Of a stretch of 64,000 nucleotides of DNA, positions 32,706 through 44,480 are shown one piece after another. Origin of the DNA: Linum tenue (Eukaryota > Streptophyta > Magnoliopsida > Malpighiales > Linaceae); the NCBI GenBank assembly GCA_946122785.1, contig CAMGYJ010000006.1, positions 40,320,066 to 40,384,065 on the forward strand. The letters run 5' to 3'. Position 1 is the stretch's first letter. Every line of letters begins with the position of its first letter. The notes beneath the pieces were generated by a model, which saw nothing but the letters and a program-made list of their open reading frames with translations, was not told the origin of the DNA and ran no database searches. The position numbers and the translations under genes were made by a program.

Positions 32706-34647
32706 ATGACTACCACGAGCAGCAGCGACAAGGAGAGAGTTTCCTCCTCAGTAAGAGTAAAGAACATGTCTTCTTCTTTAAAAAGTGTTGTGGTTCCGAC
32801 AATCGCAAATGAGGGTCCCCATGTGGATGGAGGAGTGAAGGAAGAGATGGAATTGTTAAATGCATCAGAGGATTGGTATGGTGGAGTGACTGTGGTAGTG
32901 AGTGAGCCTATGGAAGTTGCGGATTTCGTGCCACGACTGAGACATTCCATCTCAAAATGGAAGGAACAGGTAAAAATAACAACGGCTTATTATTTTGGGT
33001 TTAGAGGCTTCAAGTTCTGCAGAATTTGATGGATGTTCTGGGGTTCTGTATAGGGAAAGAGGGGACTTTGGATGAAGTTGCCGATTAACCAGTCTCATCT
33101 GGTGGATCCTGTAGTTAAGGTACTCAAAATCATAACCTGGTTTAAGGTTTATTTCTAGGATGGACTTTTTTCCTCTTTGGTATTTGATGAACTTGTGTCT
33201 GGGATTTGTTGGTTACAGGAAGGGTTTAGGTTTCACCATGCTGAATCAGATTATGTGATGCTCGTGTGTTGGCTTCCTGAAGATGAACCTGATACACTCC
33301 CAGTCAATGCCACTCACAGGGTTGGTATTGGGGCACTCGTGCTCAATGAAAACAAAGAGGTAAAGATAGCTCAATGGATGGGCTCAAATGTTTGAAACCG
33401 TGTTCCGAAATGCTTGCCAACCCAAGATTTGGTCTCTTGTCCCTGATCAGTTTGCCAATGGTTTGCTGTCATGTTTGGCTTGCTAGGTATTGGTAGTCAT
33501 GGAGAAGAATGGTGCTTTCAAAGGCACAGGGTATTGGAAGCTGCCAACTGGTGTAGTTGATGAGGTAAGAGGCTTGGGGAAAATGGTTTCTTTTTAAAAC
33601 TCTGCAAAGTTCCTTGATTTGGTCACACGATGGCTGAAATTTATGTGCTAAAATCTACAGGGTGAAGACATCTCTGCAGCTGCTGCAAGAGAAGTGAAAG
33701 AAGAAACGGGAGTAAGTAGATTAGAAAAGTTCTCTCAGCATCTTTCCAATTGCATAAAACTTGCTCTTGTGCTGATCTATATCATCTCTGGGCATTTCAA
33801 TCTTTTGTCAATCAGATTGACGCTGAGTTTGTCGAAATTTTAGCATTCCGGCAAAGTCACAAGTCGTTCTTCAGCAAATCAGACCTGTTTTTTGTCTGTA
33901 TGATGAGGCCACTTACTTCGAATATCACTGCCCAGGAATCGGAGATTGCGGCATCTAAGGTGAGTGGTTCTTCCAAAGTACTTTGCTTAAAATGCTTTGA
34001 AATTGAGATCATTGTACCATCTCAGGGATTCCATAATATATAAATGCCACTAAGACACAAATTATAACAGAAAACAATCACTTCTTTTCATTCTGTCTAA
34101 TCTGCTGTTACCAGTCGACGCTTTATGTAACCTACTACACCCAATCCCTTTGAACTAAAGGGAAGCCCCGACCCCGGACCCAAGATGTAGCCCATTCTCG
34201 ATATGGAAATGGTTGGGTTGGGTTGGGTTGGGTTGGGTTGGGTTGGTGCATAAAGTGCTGAATTGGATGGGTATGGTTTGTGATGTGGCAAAGTTACTTA
34301 CCATCCTGATTCATCCGAACCAGGTGCAGATTAGACAGAATGTGTAAGTGAGTGTTTTGTTGTACTTTAATTCAATTTAGTTACCGTTCTGCTACAACTT
34401 GTACCATCTCGAGAGCTGGTTCTTTAAGAACACCATTTGACCGGCCGGCCTTTTGCAGTGGATGCCAATCAATGAGTATGTTGAACAGCCCTACAATAAG
34501 CAGCATGGACAGTTTAGGTATGTTGCGGAGATCTGCAAAGCTAGAGCAGAAGGGGAGTACGTTGGGTTTTCTCCGTTTCCAGTCTCATCCGCTTCTGGCA
34601 AGGACGTTTACCTGTACTACAACAAGCAGGACGGTAGCAGATTGTAG
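32706..34647 (+). CDS. Nudix hydrolase, NUDT8/NUDT2/NUDT10-like, seven exons
   Basis: Exons are 32706-32969, 33054-33119, 33219-33359, 33487-33564, 33661-33711, 33816-33959 and 34459-34647. They join in phase to 310 codons with GT-AG introns throughout. The N-terminal region has YGGVTVVVSEPMEVADFVPRL and HHAESDYVMLVCWLP, the pre-Nudix domain of this plant subfamily. The Nudix box spans GVVDEGED, AAAAREVKEETGI and has every consensus residue (G, E, R-E-x-x-E-E-x-G). Conserved FRQSHKSFF and SDLFFVCM follow, and the end is YLYYNKQDGSRL. The family hydrolyses nucleoside diphosphate-linked compounds such as ADP-ribose or NADH with Mg2+, but the substrate cannot be read here. Start 32706 (MTTTSSSDKE) is conservative; the true protein may begin upstream with an organelle-targeting sequence. 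I see no disabling mutation in the catalytic part. Confidence 0.92.
34211..34246. repeat. (GGTTG)7 microsatellite in the last Nudix intron
   Basis: Seven uninterrupted pentamers and a partial copy lie in the intron between exons 6 and 7 (33960-34458). It resembles but is not the plant telomere repeat. Confidence 0.95.
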
Positions 34648-35361
34648 GCACGTCTCTAGCTCTCGTCTCGCTCTGACCAACTCTCACTTACAGCTATATC
34701 ATTAAGTTCACCTTAATGTTGGAAATTTGGGGTCAGCGACTCAGCCTTCACCTATATCGTTTATTATCTACTAATAATACCCCCTGTATTGTATATATAT
34801 CATTGTGTAGGAAATATTTGTTGCCAGTTAAGTATATTATTTACCTTCACCTATCCAATCTTAAAGCATTTGTAAATTGAAGGGATTCTTATTTGTACAA
34901 ATGCTACTTCGAACTTGGAACGAGCATGAAGAAATTAACGATACTTCTTTATCTTTTGAGTTGTTCTACCGGAAAGGTTGCTCAAGACCTTTGGTCCCTA
35001 CCCATACCCGATGGCCTGGGATATCATTCTTTTGACTCAAATAGTAAGAAGTTCTCGTTTCTTAGAAAATATATTTTATTACCTTAATTAATAATTGCAA
35101 AAAATATAATTTGTATACTATTATTTCAATTTCCTGAATGGTCCGAGGATTTTAAGGATCGGAAGAAAGAAATGCATGTTAAATGCACTTATAATGGAGT
35201 TCCATTGATAGAAATTAAATTAAATTATTTGTCTGTTATATTATAGTTCTTTTTTTTGTTCTTCTTGTTTAACTTTAAGCTCGGATCACTTGTATTATGT
35301 TGTGGTCTTGTCGAATTACTAATTAGTAACGGTTGGTCGAAGGAGTGCCTTGAACTCGGTG
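34648..35361. other. 3' flank of the Nudix gene, then AT-rich spacer
   Basis: The first 150-200 bases probably hold the 3' UTR. The rest shows no gene or repeat symmetry up to the MITE target duplication. Confidence 0.4.
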
Positions 35362-36008
35362 GTTAGAACCAATGCAGTCAAAAGCGCGATTCTACCTAGA
35401 AGCGGAAAAGGGGTAAAATCATAAAGCATAGAATCAAAGCGTAAAAGCGTAAGTTTTTGAAGCATACTGAAAAATAACTAAAAAGCTAGGACATATACTA
35501 TGTAAAATATAAATGCACGAAATTTAGATAAGTTAATAATTACATGCAATTCATGCCTCAAGTAGAGCAACTTGTAGCATCTTAATAATGAGTTTGTAAA
35601 CATAAATTTTAACAATAAGCCACTTCTTCCTCTATGCTAATGCATTCGGGAAGAGCCTAACTGGTGAATTAGATTACTCTATTAAAGTTGAGAATGCATC
35701 CAAGTACATGATATGTATCTTTTAATCTCAAATGTATCATATTGTAGGTGATTTACTTTTAAAATATACTTTTTATAATTAATTTCATGAAAAGAATACT
35801 CATTCAGTGAACTAAAAGCGTAAAAACGTAAAGCGTTTTGGTGAACTAGAAGCGTAAAAGCGTAAGCTGTTAAGCTTTAAAGCGCAATTTAGTCCGATTT
35901 TATACACTTAAGTTTTTATATGGAAACGAAAGCGTTCTGGTGACCTAAAAGCGTAAAATCGTAAGTTTTTAAGTTTTAAAACGCGATTTTGACTGCATTG
36001 GTTAGAAC
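35362..36008. mobile_element. Non-autonomous hAT element (MITE) with 8-bp target duplication
   Basis: The element occupies 35370-36000 (631 bp). It starts CAATGCAGTCAAAA and ends TTTTGACTGCATTG, perfect 14-bp terminal inverted repeats that continue imperfectly inward (gcgcga/tcgcgt). The flanking 8-bp duplications are identical: GTTAGAAC at 35362-35369 and 36001-36008. Subterminal regions carry many copies of aagcgtaaa. An 8-bp duplication with CA-starting ends assigns it to hAT. It has no coding capacity, so it would depend on an outside transposase. Confidence 0.9.
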
Positions 36009-37029
36009 TATAGATGACCAAATCGCTCACTTTTGATTTGGTAAATACCAATACGGGTAATAGTAACCATTAACCAGTTAGTGGTCATCAACCGAAAATT
36101 ATTATCAGTAACCGACTTGCTAAGGCTTAGCGGTTAACTGTTGATATGATTGATGGTTATTTTAGCGGTTAACCTGTTATGGTCCTACCTGCCAGAAAGA
36201 GAATGGTCGTACGTTAATGGATTTCGAAATAAGGGGATTATTTGTCTTTTTAAAGAATGTATAAAAGAAAAGTGATGGGCAGGATAAACCCTAGCCGCGT
36301 GATCCCTTTTTCTCTTCACTCTTGTCTTCTCACCTCTCTTTTCTCTCTACAAATCGAAAACGAACTTTGTTGACCAACAAGAATAAGAAAACAAAACTAT
36401 TATTCTCCTTCACTCTCGGACAGTTGAACCCTAGCTGAAATCTCTTCTCCTCTCTTCTCCGTCCAAGTAAAATAGAAGAGGAGGGCGACAACAATAACTA
36501 CGTCGAGGCTGACCATCGTTGCTTCTCGCTCTCGATCATACTCTCGTCGATTTGATGGGGAAGCCACCATAAAGGTTCCTTAGCATGATTACAAGTGATA
36601 CGTGTTTCATGGCACAACCTCTTCCACTATCCTCAATTCTTCGTTTGAGCCTAGAAGACGAGGAAAAAGGAGTTAATGAGTGTAGAGCAATTAGGGGGGA
36701 ATTGTTGACTTAATTGAGTGTGACATTTTACCTATTTTGACTGGTTAACAACCATTATAGGTTATAAATCGGTTAGTCGCTAACCATCAATTATTAATCG
36801 TTTATGAATTGGTAACCAGATAAGGGGTTTTGAGCTTTCGTTAGACGACCCGCATTCTCCTTAGTGTTTGACGGTTTAACTATTAACCGTCGGTTAGCAG
36901 TTAAACCGTAAACGAAAAACATTTATCACCCTAAGTACTAAGCGTAACATCATTAGGCATGACTTGTTTTAATGGATCACTTGCATTTCACATAAAATTA
37001 AGATACACAAAATCAATTCAAAAGTGTCT
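36009..37029. other. Spacer rich in GGTTAAC/AACCG words
   Basis: Repeated ggttaac, taaccattaacc and gttaaaccg words around both sides (36040-36180 and 36740-36910) suggest an older non-autonomous DNA element, into which the MITE may have inserted. A pyrimidine-rich block lies at 36300-36470. No termini or gene were identified. Confidence 0.35.
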
Positions 37030-38447
37030 GATCACTTGAGTCCGTACAGATTATTGTCAATGGTTAGCACGTTTCAACAACTATCTCATACTAAGCCAAG
37101 TTTAACCTAAGATGGCATTATCATAAAGCGGTAATCAATGTCGTATTTTACTCGGGTCCTGGTACCCTAGCCAACTTCCCACCTAGTTGTTAATGAGTTA
37201 ATCGGTTTTGAAGGTGCGAGTGGAGGATTTGAGGGAATTACTACTTTAGAGATTGAATAAAGCTAAAAGCAGGTATTTCGGGGAAACCGTCCCTCACCCT
37301 AGCCTAGGGCTACTATGTATATCTAGATACTTAGGATTATCGAATGTGGTGAGTGAGCTCGTTTCCGTGGGATTTCGTGGTTATCCACACACCTCCGAGT
37401 ACGCCTCCCTAGACCCATATAAAGTCACCTCGATCTAGGCTATCGTGTGTGAGGAACTAAGCTCATAGCTCCTTTCAATGGATACTATCCACCATCCACA
37501 CCGAGGTTTTATCCCAAATTCTATATGGGAAGGCTACCTATAACAAGGGTTCGGTCGCCACATCTACCTCGACCACCACATCTACCTCGATTTGCTTGAT
37601 AGCGCACACCCACTAACCCTAGAACTCCGTACCCCCACCCTAAAATATCCATACATACATACATAGTAAACCCTAAACTAGGGTTTGGGGTTTAGAACCC
37701 TAGTACCTTAGAGGACTACTCCATAAAGGAGGGAAGAAGATACATAGAAGAAATTGAAAAAGATTTGAGGTTGATTAAGATACCTCCTCTCTTCTAGCTC
37801 ATTCTCCTTCTCCTCTTCTACTTCCTTCAGCTTCTCTCTCTTCTCTCTCTCTAAAACCAGAAATTCTTCTCTCAAAATCAGCTAATCTACAAGGGGGAAA
37901 GGGGTCTCCTATTTATAGGCAATCAGAGGACAGAAAAGTTCGCGGCCAGAAGGGTAGAGATCGTGGGCGGTATCTTCAAAGAAGAGGCCGCGATCTTGAA
38001 ACGCAGTCGTACTGACCTTCGGGATGCAAGAGATCGCGGGTTGACTTCCCGGTCTTGATCCGTGAGTCACGACCGCGATCTTCCCCGCAGTCAAAATGAA
38101 TTGTGGCCGTGATTCGACTGGGGAAACTCTCTGTTTCTCCTCAGCTTCTTCTTCGCGAAGTTCGCGCCCTGAGCCAGGCCTCGATCTTCAGCTTGTCTTC
38201 GCGGTCCGGGATCTCGGCCGTGATCTTTACTTCTAGGACAAGATTATCAGTCTTCTGCCCCCTCTACACTTGTGACCTTGTTTTGTACCTAATTCGCATA
38301 TATCGTCTACACACCATAAAATCACATCGAATTCAAACAGGAACAGAATAGGGATGCAATTGACGGCGTTTAAGCATTTATGCACATGAATTGGCACAAA
38401 ACAAACCACAATATGAAGGGTAAATAACACCAATTTAGGTGTTATCA
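37030..38447 (-). repeat. Athila-type 3' LTR, antisense
   Basis: On the plus strand it runs TGATCACTTGAG...GGTGTTATCA. In element orientation it starts TGATAACACC directly after a polypurine-like tract (ctta-gtgtggagga on the minus strand). Positions 37030-37071 match 57652-57693 at 41 of 42 bases, and there the sequence precedes a Gly-Cys-type TGGCGCC primer site, which proves this is an LTR end. Length is 1418 bp. Confidence 0.85.
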
Positions 38448-39584
38448 TACTCCTCCACACTAAGGTGTATGCTTGTCCCCAAGCAAACCTACTCACACCT
38501 ATGCAACATGATAGACAAATCAATGGGGAGCTGTGCTTCGGGGATTCTCTAACACAAATAAGCACAAGAACTCTCGAAGGTTCTTTTTATTCTCTCTTGA
38601 TATTTAGGAGTTTTCGTTTATTGGTCACCTTTTTCAACGTTGACGCGCATTGCATCAAGCTTTTGCAATTCTTTTTCAAACTAGCATCTCTCCCTCATGA
38701 CCAAGAGCGGATGAATCATAGCCTTCCCTTTCAAGGTCATATGTGGGGAAGTTGATGAGTGGATTCGTCTTAGCCTGAGCACCCGTTCCCAGCCTGTACT
38801 CCACATTGGTTTGCCACACAAATTGAGTACAAACGAGATCTATGAGGTCTCATGAATCGCTAAAAGGTACTTTGGACCTTGACATATGATTTCGTGAGGA
38901 GGAAAGATGCATGGGGGATGGTAAGTAGTGAAATACGGCTGGGATGCGGTAAAGCTATTCGATCCCCATGCATATCCTGAAAGGGCACTCCGAATCCGCG
39001 AGGATTGGTTGCCTCTCACGTGAGCCTCATTTTCAAAATATTTTTCTTTCTTTACTTTCATTTCTAATGCTCACAAATCTTTTAAAAGCTTCGAGTTCCA
39101 AAATAAAACAAATAGAGAATCCCGCACACATGTTCTTCTTAAAATAACACATATTATTGACTCACAAAAGAGGAAGAAGATAGTAAAACCCCTCATACAC
39201 CGGTACTCTTATCATGCAACTATCACCTGGCGAGCATAACACATCAATTATCTAACAAATCAAAGCATATCGAGTAGGGATTGCATGGAACAAGGTGTTT
39301 TGGAACCATCAAATTTGAGAAAATTTGAGTATAACATTCAAGGTTCCGGAACACTATCATTTGACTATTGATCACCACAACACAAACACAATTGCTAGCA
39401 CACGGTCTCGTAAGTATTCATTAACGTCTTACATTCATAAACAAGGGAGGATTCTAGAAATTTATGGTTCAACCAATCATGATATTCATTCACACATTCA
39501 TACACTCCCCCCCCCCCCACCACACTAGAGCAACACATTGTCCTAAATGTGGGAGTTTTATAAGAAAAGATCGTGAAGGTTACC
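38448..39584 (-). mobile_element. 3' non-coding internal region of the antisense Athila element
   Basis: Read on the minus strand the interval ends gggacaagcatacacc-ttagtgtggagga just before the LTR, as in copy B at 51317-51346 (gggacaagcaaacgtctagtgtgggggag). Further inside lies a G12 run (C12 at 39507-39518 on plus) preceded by aggacaatgt, the counterpart of 50227-50265 in copy B. No coding sequence of this element remains. Confidence 0.7.
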
Positions 39585-42145
39585 TGATAAGGGCGTAATT
39601 ACATATGTTTTGCCCCCGTTTTACTTAGGTGTTTGTGGCAAATTCACTCCTAAAAGGTTGGTTTTACGCTAGGTTCCTCGTGTTTTAGTGTGTTTCAGCG
39701 GGAGATCACTCATTTCCGCCAAAAGCCAAATGAGTCACTACGTGAGGCCTGGGAGCGGTACTCGGGATTCTTCTGGTAGTGTCCCCATCACGTTTCAGTG
39801 ATGCGGTTTCAGTGATGCATTCACAGTGGGGAATTTCTACATCGCTCTAACCCCGGAGAGCCAGAGGGTGATCGAGTCTCTATGCTTAGGAGGGGGTATT
39901 CTCGCCAAGACTCAACTCGAGTTGAATCAGATGATCAGTACTTTGGCTGCTAGAGATCATTCTTGGGGGCAGAGCACAAAAAGCATGAATTCCCGGGACC
40001 GAGGAGTGCATGCCATGGAGGCTAGGTCCGGTTAGAGAGGGAGGTAGCCGAGTTGGTCCAGACATTGAAGCAGCCCAATAGTCTTATTCCGGGCAGAGGG
40101 TTGGTCAAGCCTTCAGTTGCACAGTGTCAGTGGTGTGAGAGTTCGAACTATCTGGTGGAAGACTGCCACGCTATGCGAGAGTCTTCTACACCGCAGGAGC
40201 AGTTGGACTTCATCGCCAATGCTCGGCGCCTTGATCCTTACAGTGGAACATATAATGAAGGGTGGCGCTAGCATCCCAACTTCTCTTGGAATGACTAACA
40301 TCAACACCACTAAACCACCTAGTTACCCAGCACCAGCCGGTGGTTTTCAGCAGAGGCAGCCCTTCCAGGCCCGTCAGGGTCCAGTTCCACAACAGCAGCC
40401 TTACCAGCCCAGACAGGGGCAACCATTTCAGCAGCCGCAACGCCAGTATGCCCAGCTACCAGCAGCTCCAGATACCCAGATGACGGAGCGGAAAAACATT
40501 TTGCAGGAATTTATGACTACCAGACAGGCGAATTTCGCCAGGATGGACCAGAACATAACCTCACTAGAGGTAGTGCAGAGGAACCAAGGTGCCATATTGT
40601 AGGATCTCCAGAATGAGATTGGTGGCATAGCTCGCTAAAATAACACCAGAGCACCGGGGACTCTGCCTGCCACCACCATTCCAAATCCTCGCGAGCCTCA
40701 CCAGCAGGTGGATGCCATCACTACCAGGAGTGGCGAGACAACATCTATTGTCTCCGCCCCGGCCAGGCAGGAAGAGCCACTACTTGCTTCAGCACTTCCA
40801 GCTGACGATGCAGAAGTGGGGATATAGAAAGAAGCACCTGCTCTCAAGCCACAGCCAGTGGTTAAGGAGCATGTACCCCAGCTTCCCTTCCCCACTCACC
40901 TACACAAAGACAAGCTGGAGACTGAGTTTGCCAAGTTCATGACAATGTTGAAGCAGGTCAATATCAGCATGTCGTTCGTGGAGGCCCTGTCGAAGATGCC
41001 TAAGTATGCCAAATTCATGAAGGATCTCCTCACCAACAAAAAGAAACTTGGGGATCTCTCAACATTGATGCTGAGCGAGGAGTGTTCTGCCATCCTGCAG
41101 AACAAGCTGCCCGAGAAGCGCAAAGACCCAGGGAATTTTACTATCCATCTTGTTATTGGTAGCATGCATGTAGGAAAGTCCTTGGCGGACTTAAGCGCTA
41201 GCATTAACGTCATGTCATATAATTGTTTAAGAAGCTAGGCCTAGGTGAACCTAGAACTACTAGGATGAGCATCCAGTTAGCTGATCGCTCTATTGTGCAT
41301 CCTAGGGGTATCATAGAGGATCTGCTTGTTAATGTGGGTGCATTCACATATCCTGTTGATTTTGTTATTCTCGATATAAATGAGGATGTGGATGTGCCTT
41401 TGATTTTGGGTAGACCATTTCTCGCCACCGCCAAGGCGCTTATTGATGTGTACAGTGGTAAACTGATCTTGCGTCCTAGGGATGAACATGCTACTTTTTC
41501 TGTGTCTGACAATGGGAGGCACTCCCATTTGCATGATGACTTAGATTACTGTGATATGCTTGCTGATTTTGAGACCGCACTCGCCATAACGAGTGCGGGT
41601 ACTGACGATGCTCTTGAGCGTTGTATTTTGCTAGGTGAGCAGGCATAAGAGGAGCCGCAGCTGGAGGAACAGTTGGCCGCGCTCGAGAGTGGTGCATTCC
41701 TGGAGGGCGATAGGATGTTCAAACCGATCTCATCCTCACCTCGCATCACTACCTCCTTGGAGGATCCACCAGAGCTGGAGCTAAAGCCCCTCCCACCTCA
41801 CTTGGAGTATGCATTTCTTCGGGAGGGGAACAAGCTTCCAGTCATCATTAGCTCGCCCCTCACTGCCGAGCAGAAGGTCAGACTAGTGGCCTTGCTGAAG
41901 CAGTATAAGCGAGCTCTGGCGTGGAAGATCACTGATATCTAGGGGATTAACCCCTCCTTCTGCTCCAACCGGATATTACTAAAGGATGAGATGCGGCTGG
42001 TAAGACAGCCCCGGCGGAGATTGACCCCGAACCTGGAGGTTGTGGTTCGGGCGGAGATCGTGAAGCTGATGGACACGGGGATCATCTTTGCCATCTCTGA
42101 TAATTAGTGGGTCAGTCCCACCTAGGTGGTGCCTAAGAATAATTA
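39585..42145 (+). pseudogene. Athila copy A: LTR start, gag, protease and start of RT
   Basis: The left end TGATAAGGGCGTAATTAC is an LTR beginning (to about 39696) joined directly to gag (FRQKPNESLREAWERYSGFF). Most of the LTR and the 5' part of gag are therefore deleted. Gag contains a knuckle-like CQWCESSNYLVEDCHAM and a Gln/Pro-rich linker (40330-40440). Protease reads LADLSASINVM, where family members have DLGAS, then VDVPLILGRPFLATAKALID. RT begins PPHLEYAFLREGNKLPVIIS and ends near WVSPT.VVPKN. Several TAG stops (40602, 41646, 41940, 42106) and frame changes make it dead. Athila assignment rests on the gag-protease-RT pattern and the LTR. Confidence 0.85.
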
Positions 42146-42910
42146 GGGGATCATCTTTGCCTATTAGAATGCTTTGTGTCTATGCTTGTTATATGAAAAT
42201 CCCCTTGTTTCAAATGGACGTAAAAAGTGCTTTCTTAAATGGAGAAATAAAAGAGGAAGTATATGTAAGTCAACCACCAGGATTTATTGATCATAAAAAC
42301 CCTGATCACGTTTACAAATGATCAAAAGCTTTGTATGGTTTCAAGCAAGCACCTAGGGCATGGTATGAGAAATTGTCTACATTTCTAAAAACTGAAGGGT
42401 ACTGCCAAGGAAATGTAGATAAGACGTTGTTTATAAAAAGGGAAAATTCAGATACTCTAATTGTGCAAATTTATGTTGATGACATTGTGTTTGGATCAAC
42501 AAACTCATTCATGTGTACTGCGAAACCATGCAATTAGAATTTGAAATGAGCATGATGGGAGAACGGTCTCACTTCTTAGGTTTACAAATTAAACAAACAA
42601 AGTCAAGAATATTCATTAATCAATCTAGCTACACTAAGCAATGCTTAAGAAGTTCGACACGAAGTCAGTGAATGGAAGCTTAACACCTATGGCCACTAAT
42701 CTGAAATTAGACAAAGATGAAGGAGGGATAGTTTTTTGTGAAAGGAAATACAGAGGAATGATTGGATCTCTTCTCTATTTAACAGCCAGTCGACCTGATA
42801 TTCAATTTAGTGTGGGGCTATGTGCAAGATTTCAATCAAACCCTAAGGAAAGCCATTTCAAAGCAGTTAAATGTATATTCAGGTATCTCAAGGGAACAAT
42901 AAACGTATAT
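42146..42910 (+). pseudogene. SIRE/Maximus-like copia RT fragment
   Basis: The region starts within RT at IRMLCVYACYMKIPLFQMDV and continues KSAFLNGEIKEEVYVSQPPG. Then come KALYGFKQAPRAWYEKLS (after a TGA at about 42319), IYVDDIVFGST, and after a frame change near 42530 FEMSMMGE and YRGMIGSLLYLTASRPDI. It ends FRYLKGTIN. All upstream gag, protease and integrase and the downstream RNase H are missing. The LTASRPDI and QSNPKESH style is that of the SIRE/Maximus lineage (family knowledge). It abuts Athila copy A on the left. Confidence 0.88.
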
Positions 42911-43525
42911 TCATCTCTCTCATTGAAGGATTTGGCTGGGATTTCCTTCTTCACCAGGCTCTTCACCCTGCATGCCCTGGTGTTGTGAAGTATTTTTACT
43001 CAAACCTCAAATGCCAAGGTGTAAGCTCGAGAAGTTTCACCACACTGGTTTATGGTCATCTTCTGACCATACCAGTCGAAGCCCTAAATGGCATTCTTGG
43101 TTTTTCCTCTCAAGGGCTTGGCATTGCTCACCCTTCTGAATTCTGGAAACATGAGTTCAAGGTTGAGGTGGAATATGGCAATTTCTCAACTGAGCCAACT
43201 GGCGGCTCTGATGTTCCCATTCCTGTTTCCTGGTTGCCTCCACGACTAAGGATCTTTCACCATTTCCTCACCCATGACTTCTTCCCTCGATCTTTCAATC
43301 GGGATCGTGTCCTTCCCATGGATCTCTAGATAATCTCTAGTGCAACTGCCAGATGCAAGCTGGATTTCTCAAGCCTTATGTTTGGCCAACTTCTCCCTGT
43401 GGGAGATGAGAATTACAGAGGACTACTACCATTTGGTTCCATCATCACTCGCCTGCTGATCAACCTAGGGGTTGATTTATATGAGTTTCGCAGTGTATCC
43501 TCTACCATGTATATCAGGGCATGAA
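42911..43525 (+). pseudogene. Env-like / plant transposon protein region of the SIRE element, 5' part
   Basis: After the RT fragment the frame of 42871-43329 reads PGVVKYFYSNLKCQGVSSRS, LVYGHLLTIPVEALNGILGF and VPIPVSWLPPRLRIFHHFL, with continuation after a TAG at 43327 (LLPFGSIITRLLINLGVDL). Such FY.NL...V.G..I.....I..ILG proteins are found as third ORFs downstream of pol in SIRE and Athila elements and as free 'putative plant transposon protein' genes. The function is unknown. The retroviral envelope analogy is unproven in plants. The ORF is broken and cut at about 43525 by another insertion. Confidence 0.55.
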
Positions 43526-44480
43526 ATGTACTCATGGTGCTTGATCTGCCTACTTATATATGATATGATCCAAATCCGAAGAGAACCCTCGAACTCGGAT
43601 TATATGACCAAAGTACGCAGCTTCAACGATCTTTTTATGATTTTCTAATGTCTCCTTTCTTGAACTCGAAAAATAAAAGATAATGCGGAATCAATCGGAC
43701 AATCCCAACCGTGATGAAGGGCAATTGGTATATGAAACCAATCGGACAGCACCAACTCGTGGAAAGGGGCAATTGATATAGGGTAGAAGCTCGCCACAAC
43801 TAGACGCGTTCTCTAGTTGATAAGAGACACGTGAAACCTCTGGAGCACTCTCGACAGAAGCTTGCACAAAGAACCAGTTCGTTTGAACATGAAACTTGAA
43901 AGTTGATTGATAATAGAATGAATTACAATGAGGGACTCATCCTCCTTATATAGGCAACGAAAATCCAATCCTAAACTAAGAAAGAAAGCAAACAAATAAC
44001 CAAATCCTACAATTAAAAGGAAAACAGAACCTTAAAGGAAAAGTAAAAGGAAAACACAATCCTTAAAAGACAAGGAAAAGACTTGGTCAACAACTTCCTA
44101 GATTCTAGCCTTGCAATCCTCCCTCACATGGCTTGTGTTCACACCTTATATTCCTTTCACACTTGTATTCCTTTCACACCTTGTGTTCACACTATGGGAG
44201 ATCTTCCTTCCTTCTACCAAGCCCATCTTCTCTTCATTATAGTCCATAAATCATAGTAACGTGATGGACTTTCCTTCTAGCAAGTCCACGTCCATCAAGA
44301 ATGATCCCATTTGATCCTTGTATCGTCGTACTCGGACCTTCATCTTTGGACCACGAGAATTATATATTCTGCCAATTGATTTCACATCAACAAACTCGTA
44401 GGCCTTGCTTGCAAAGAACTTTTCTTCCACCTTGAATGCTTTCAAGCTCTCTTTAAGCCTCTTAAATCGTCTCTTGAACC
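43526..44480 (-). mobile_element. Copia-type LTR and flanking sequence inserted antisense into the env-like region
   Basis: Read on the minus strand, ttgcctatataaggaggatg (TATA-like) near 43940-43960 is followed by a leader and gttgtggcgagcttctaccc, also found near 19490. This looks like an LTR and the start of an internal region. A 64-codon frame (44251-44445, minus) is unrecognised. It separates two parts of a presumed SIRE env-like ORF. Exact borders and target duplication were not identified. Confidence 0.45.

Noticed and set aside
34211..34246. GGTTG array as an interstitial telomere
   Set aside because: The unit is five bases, not the plant TTTAGGG seven-base repeat. It is a simple microsatellite in an intron.
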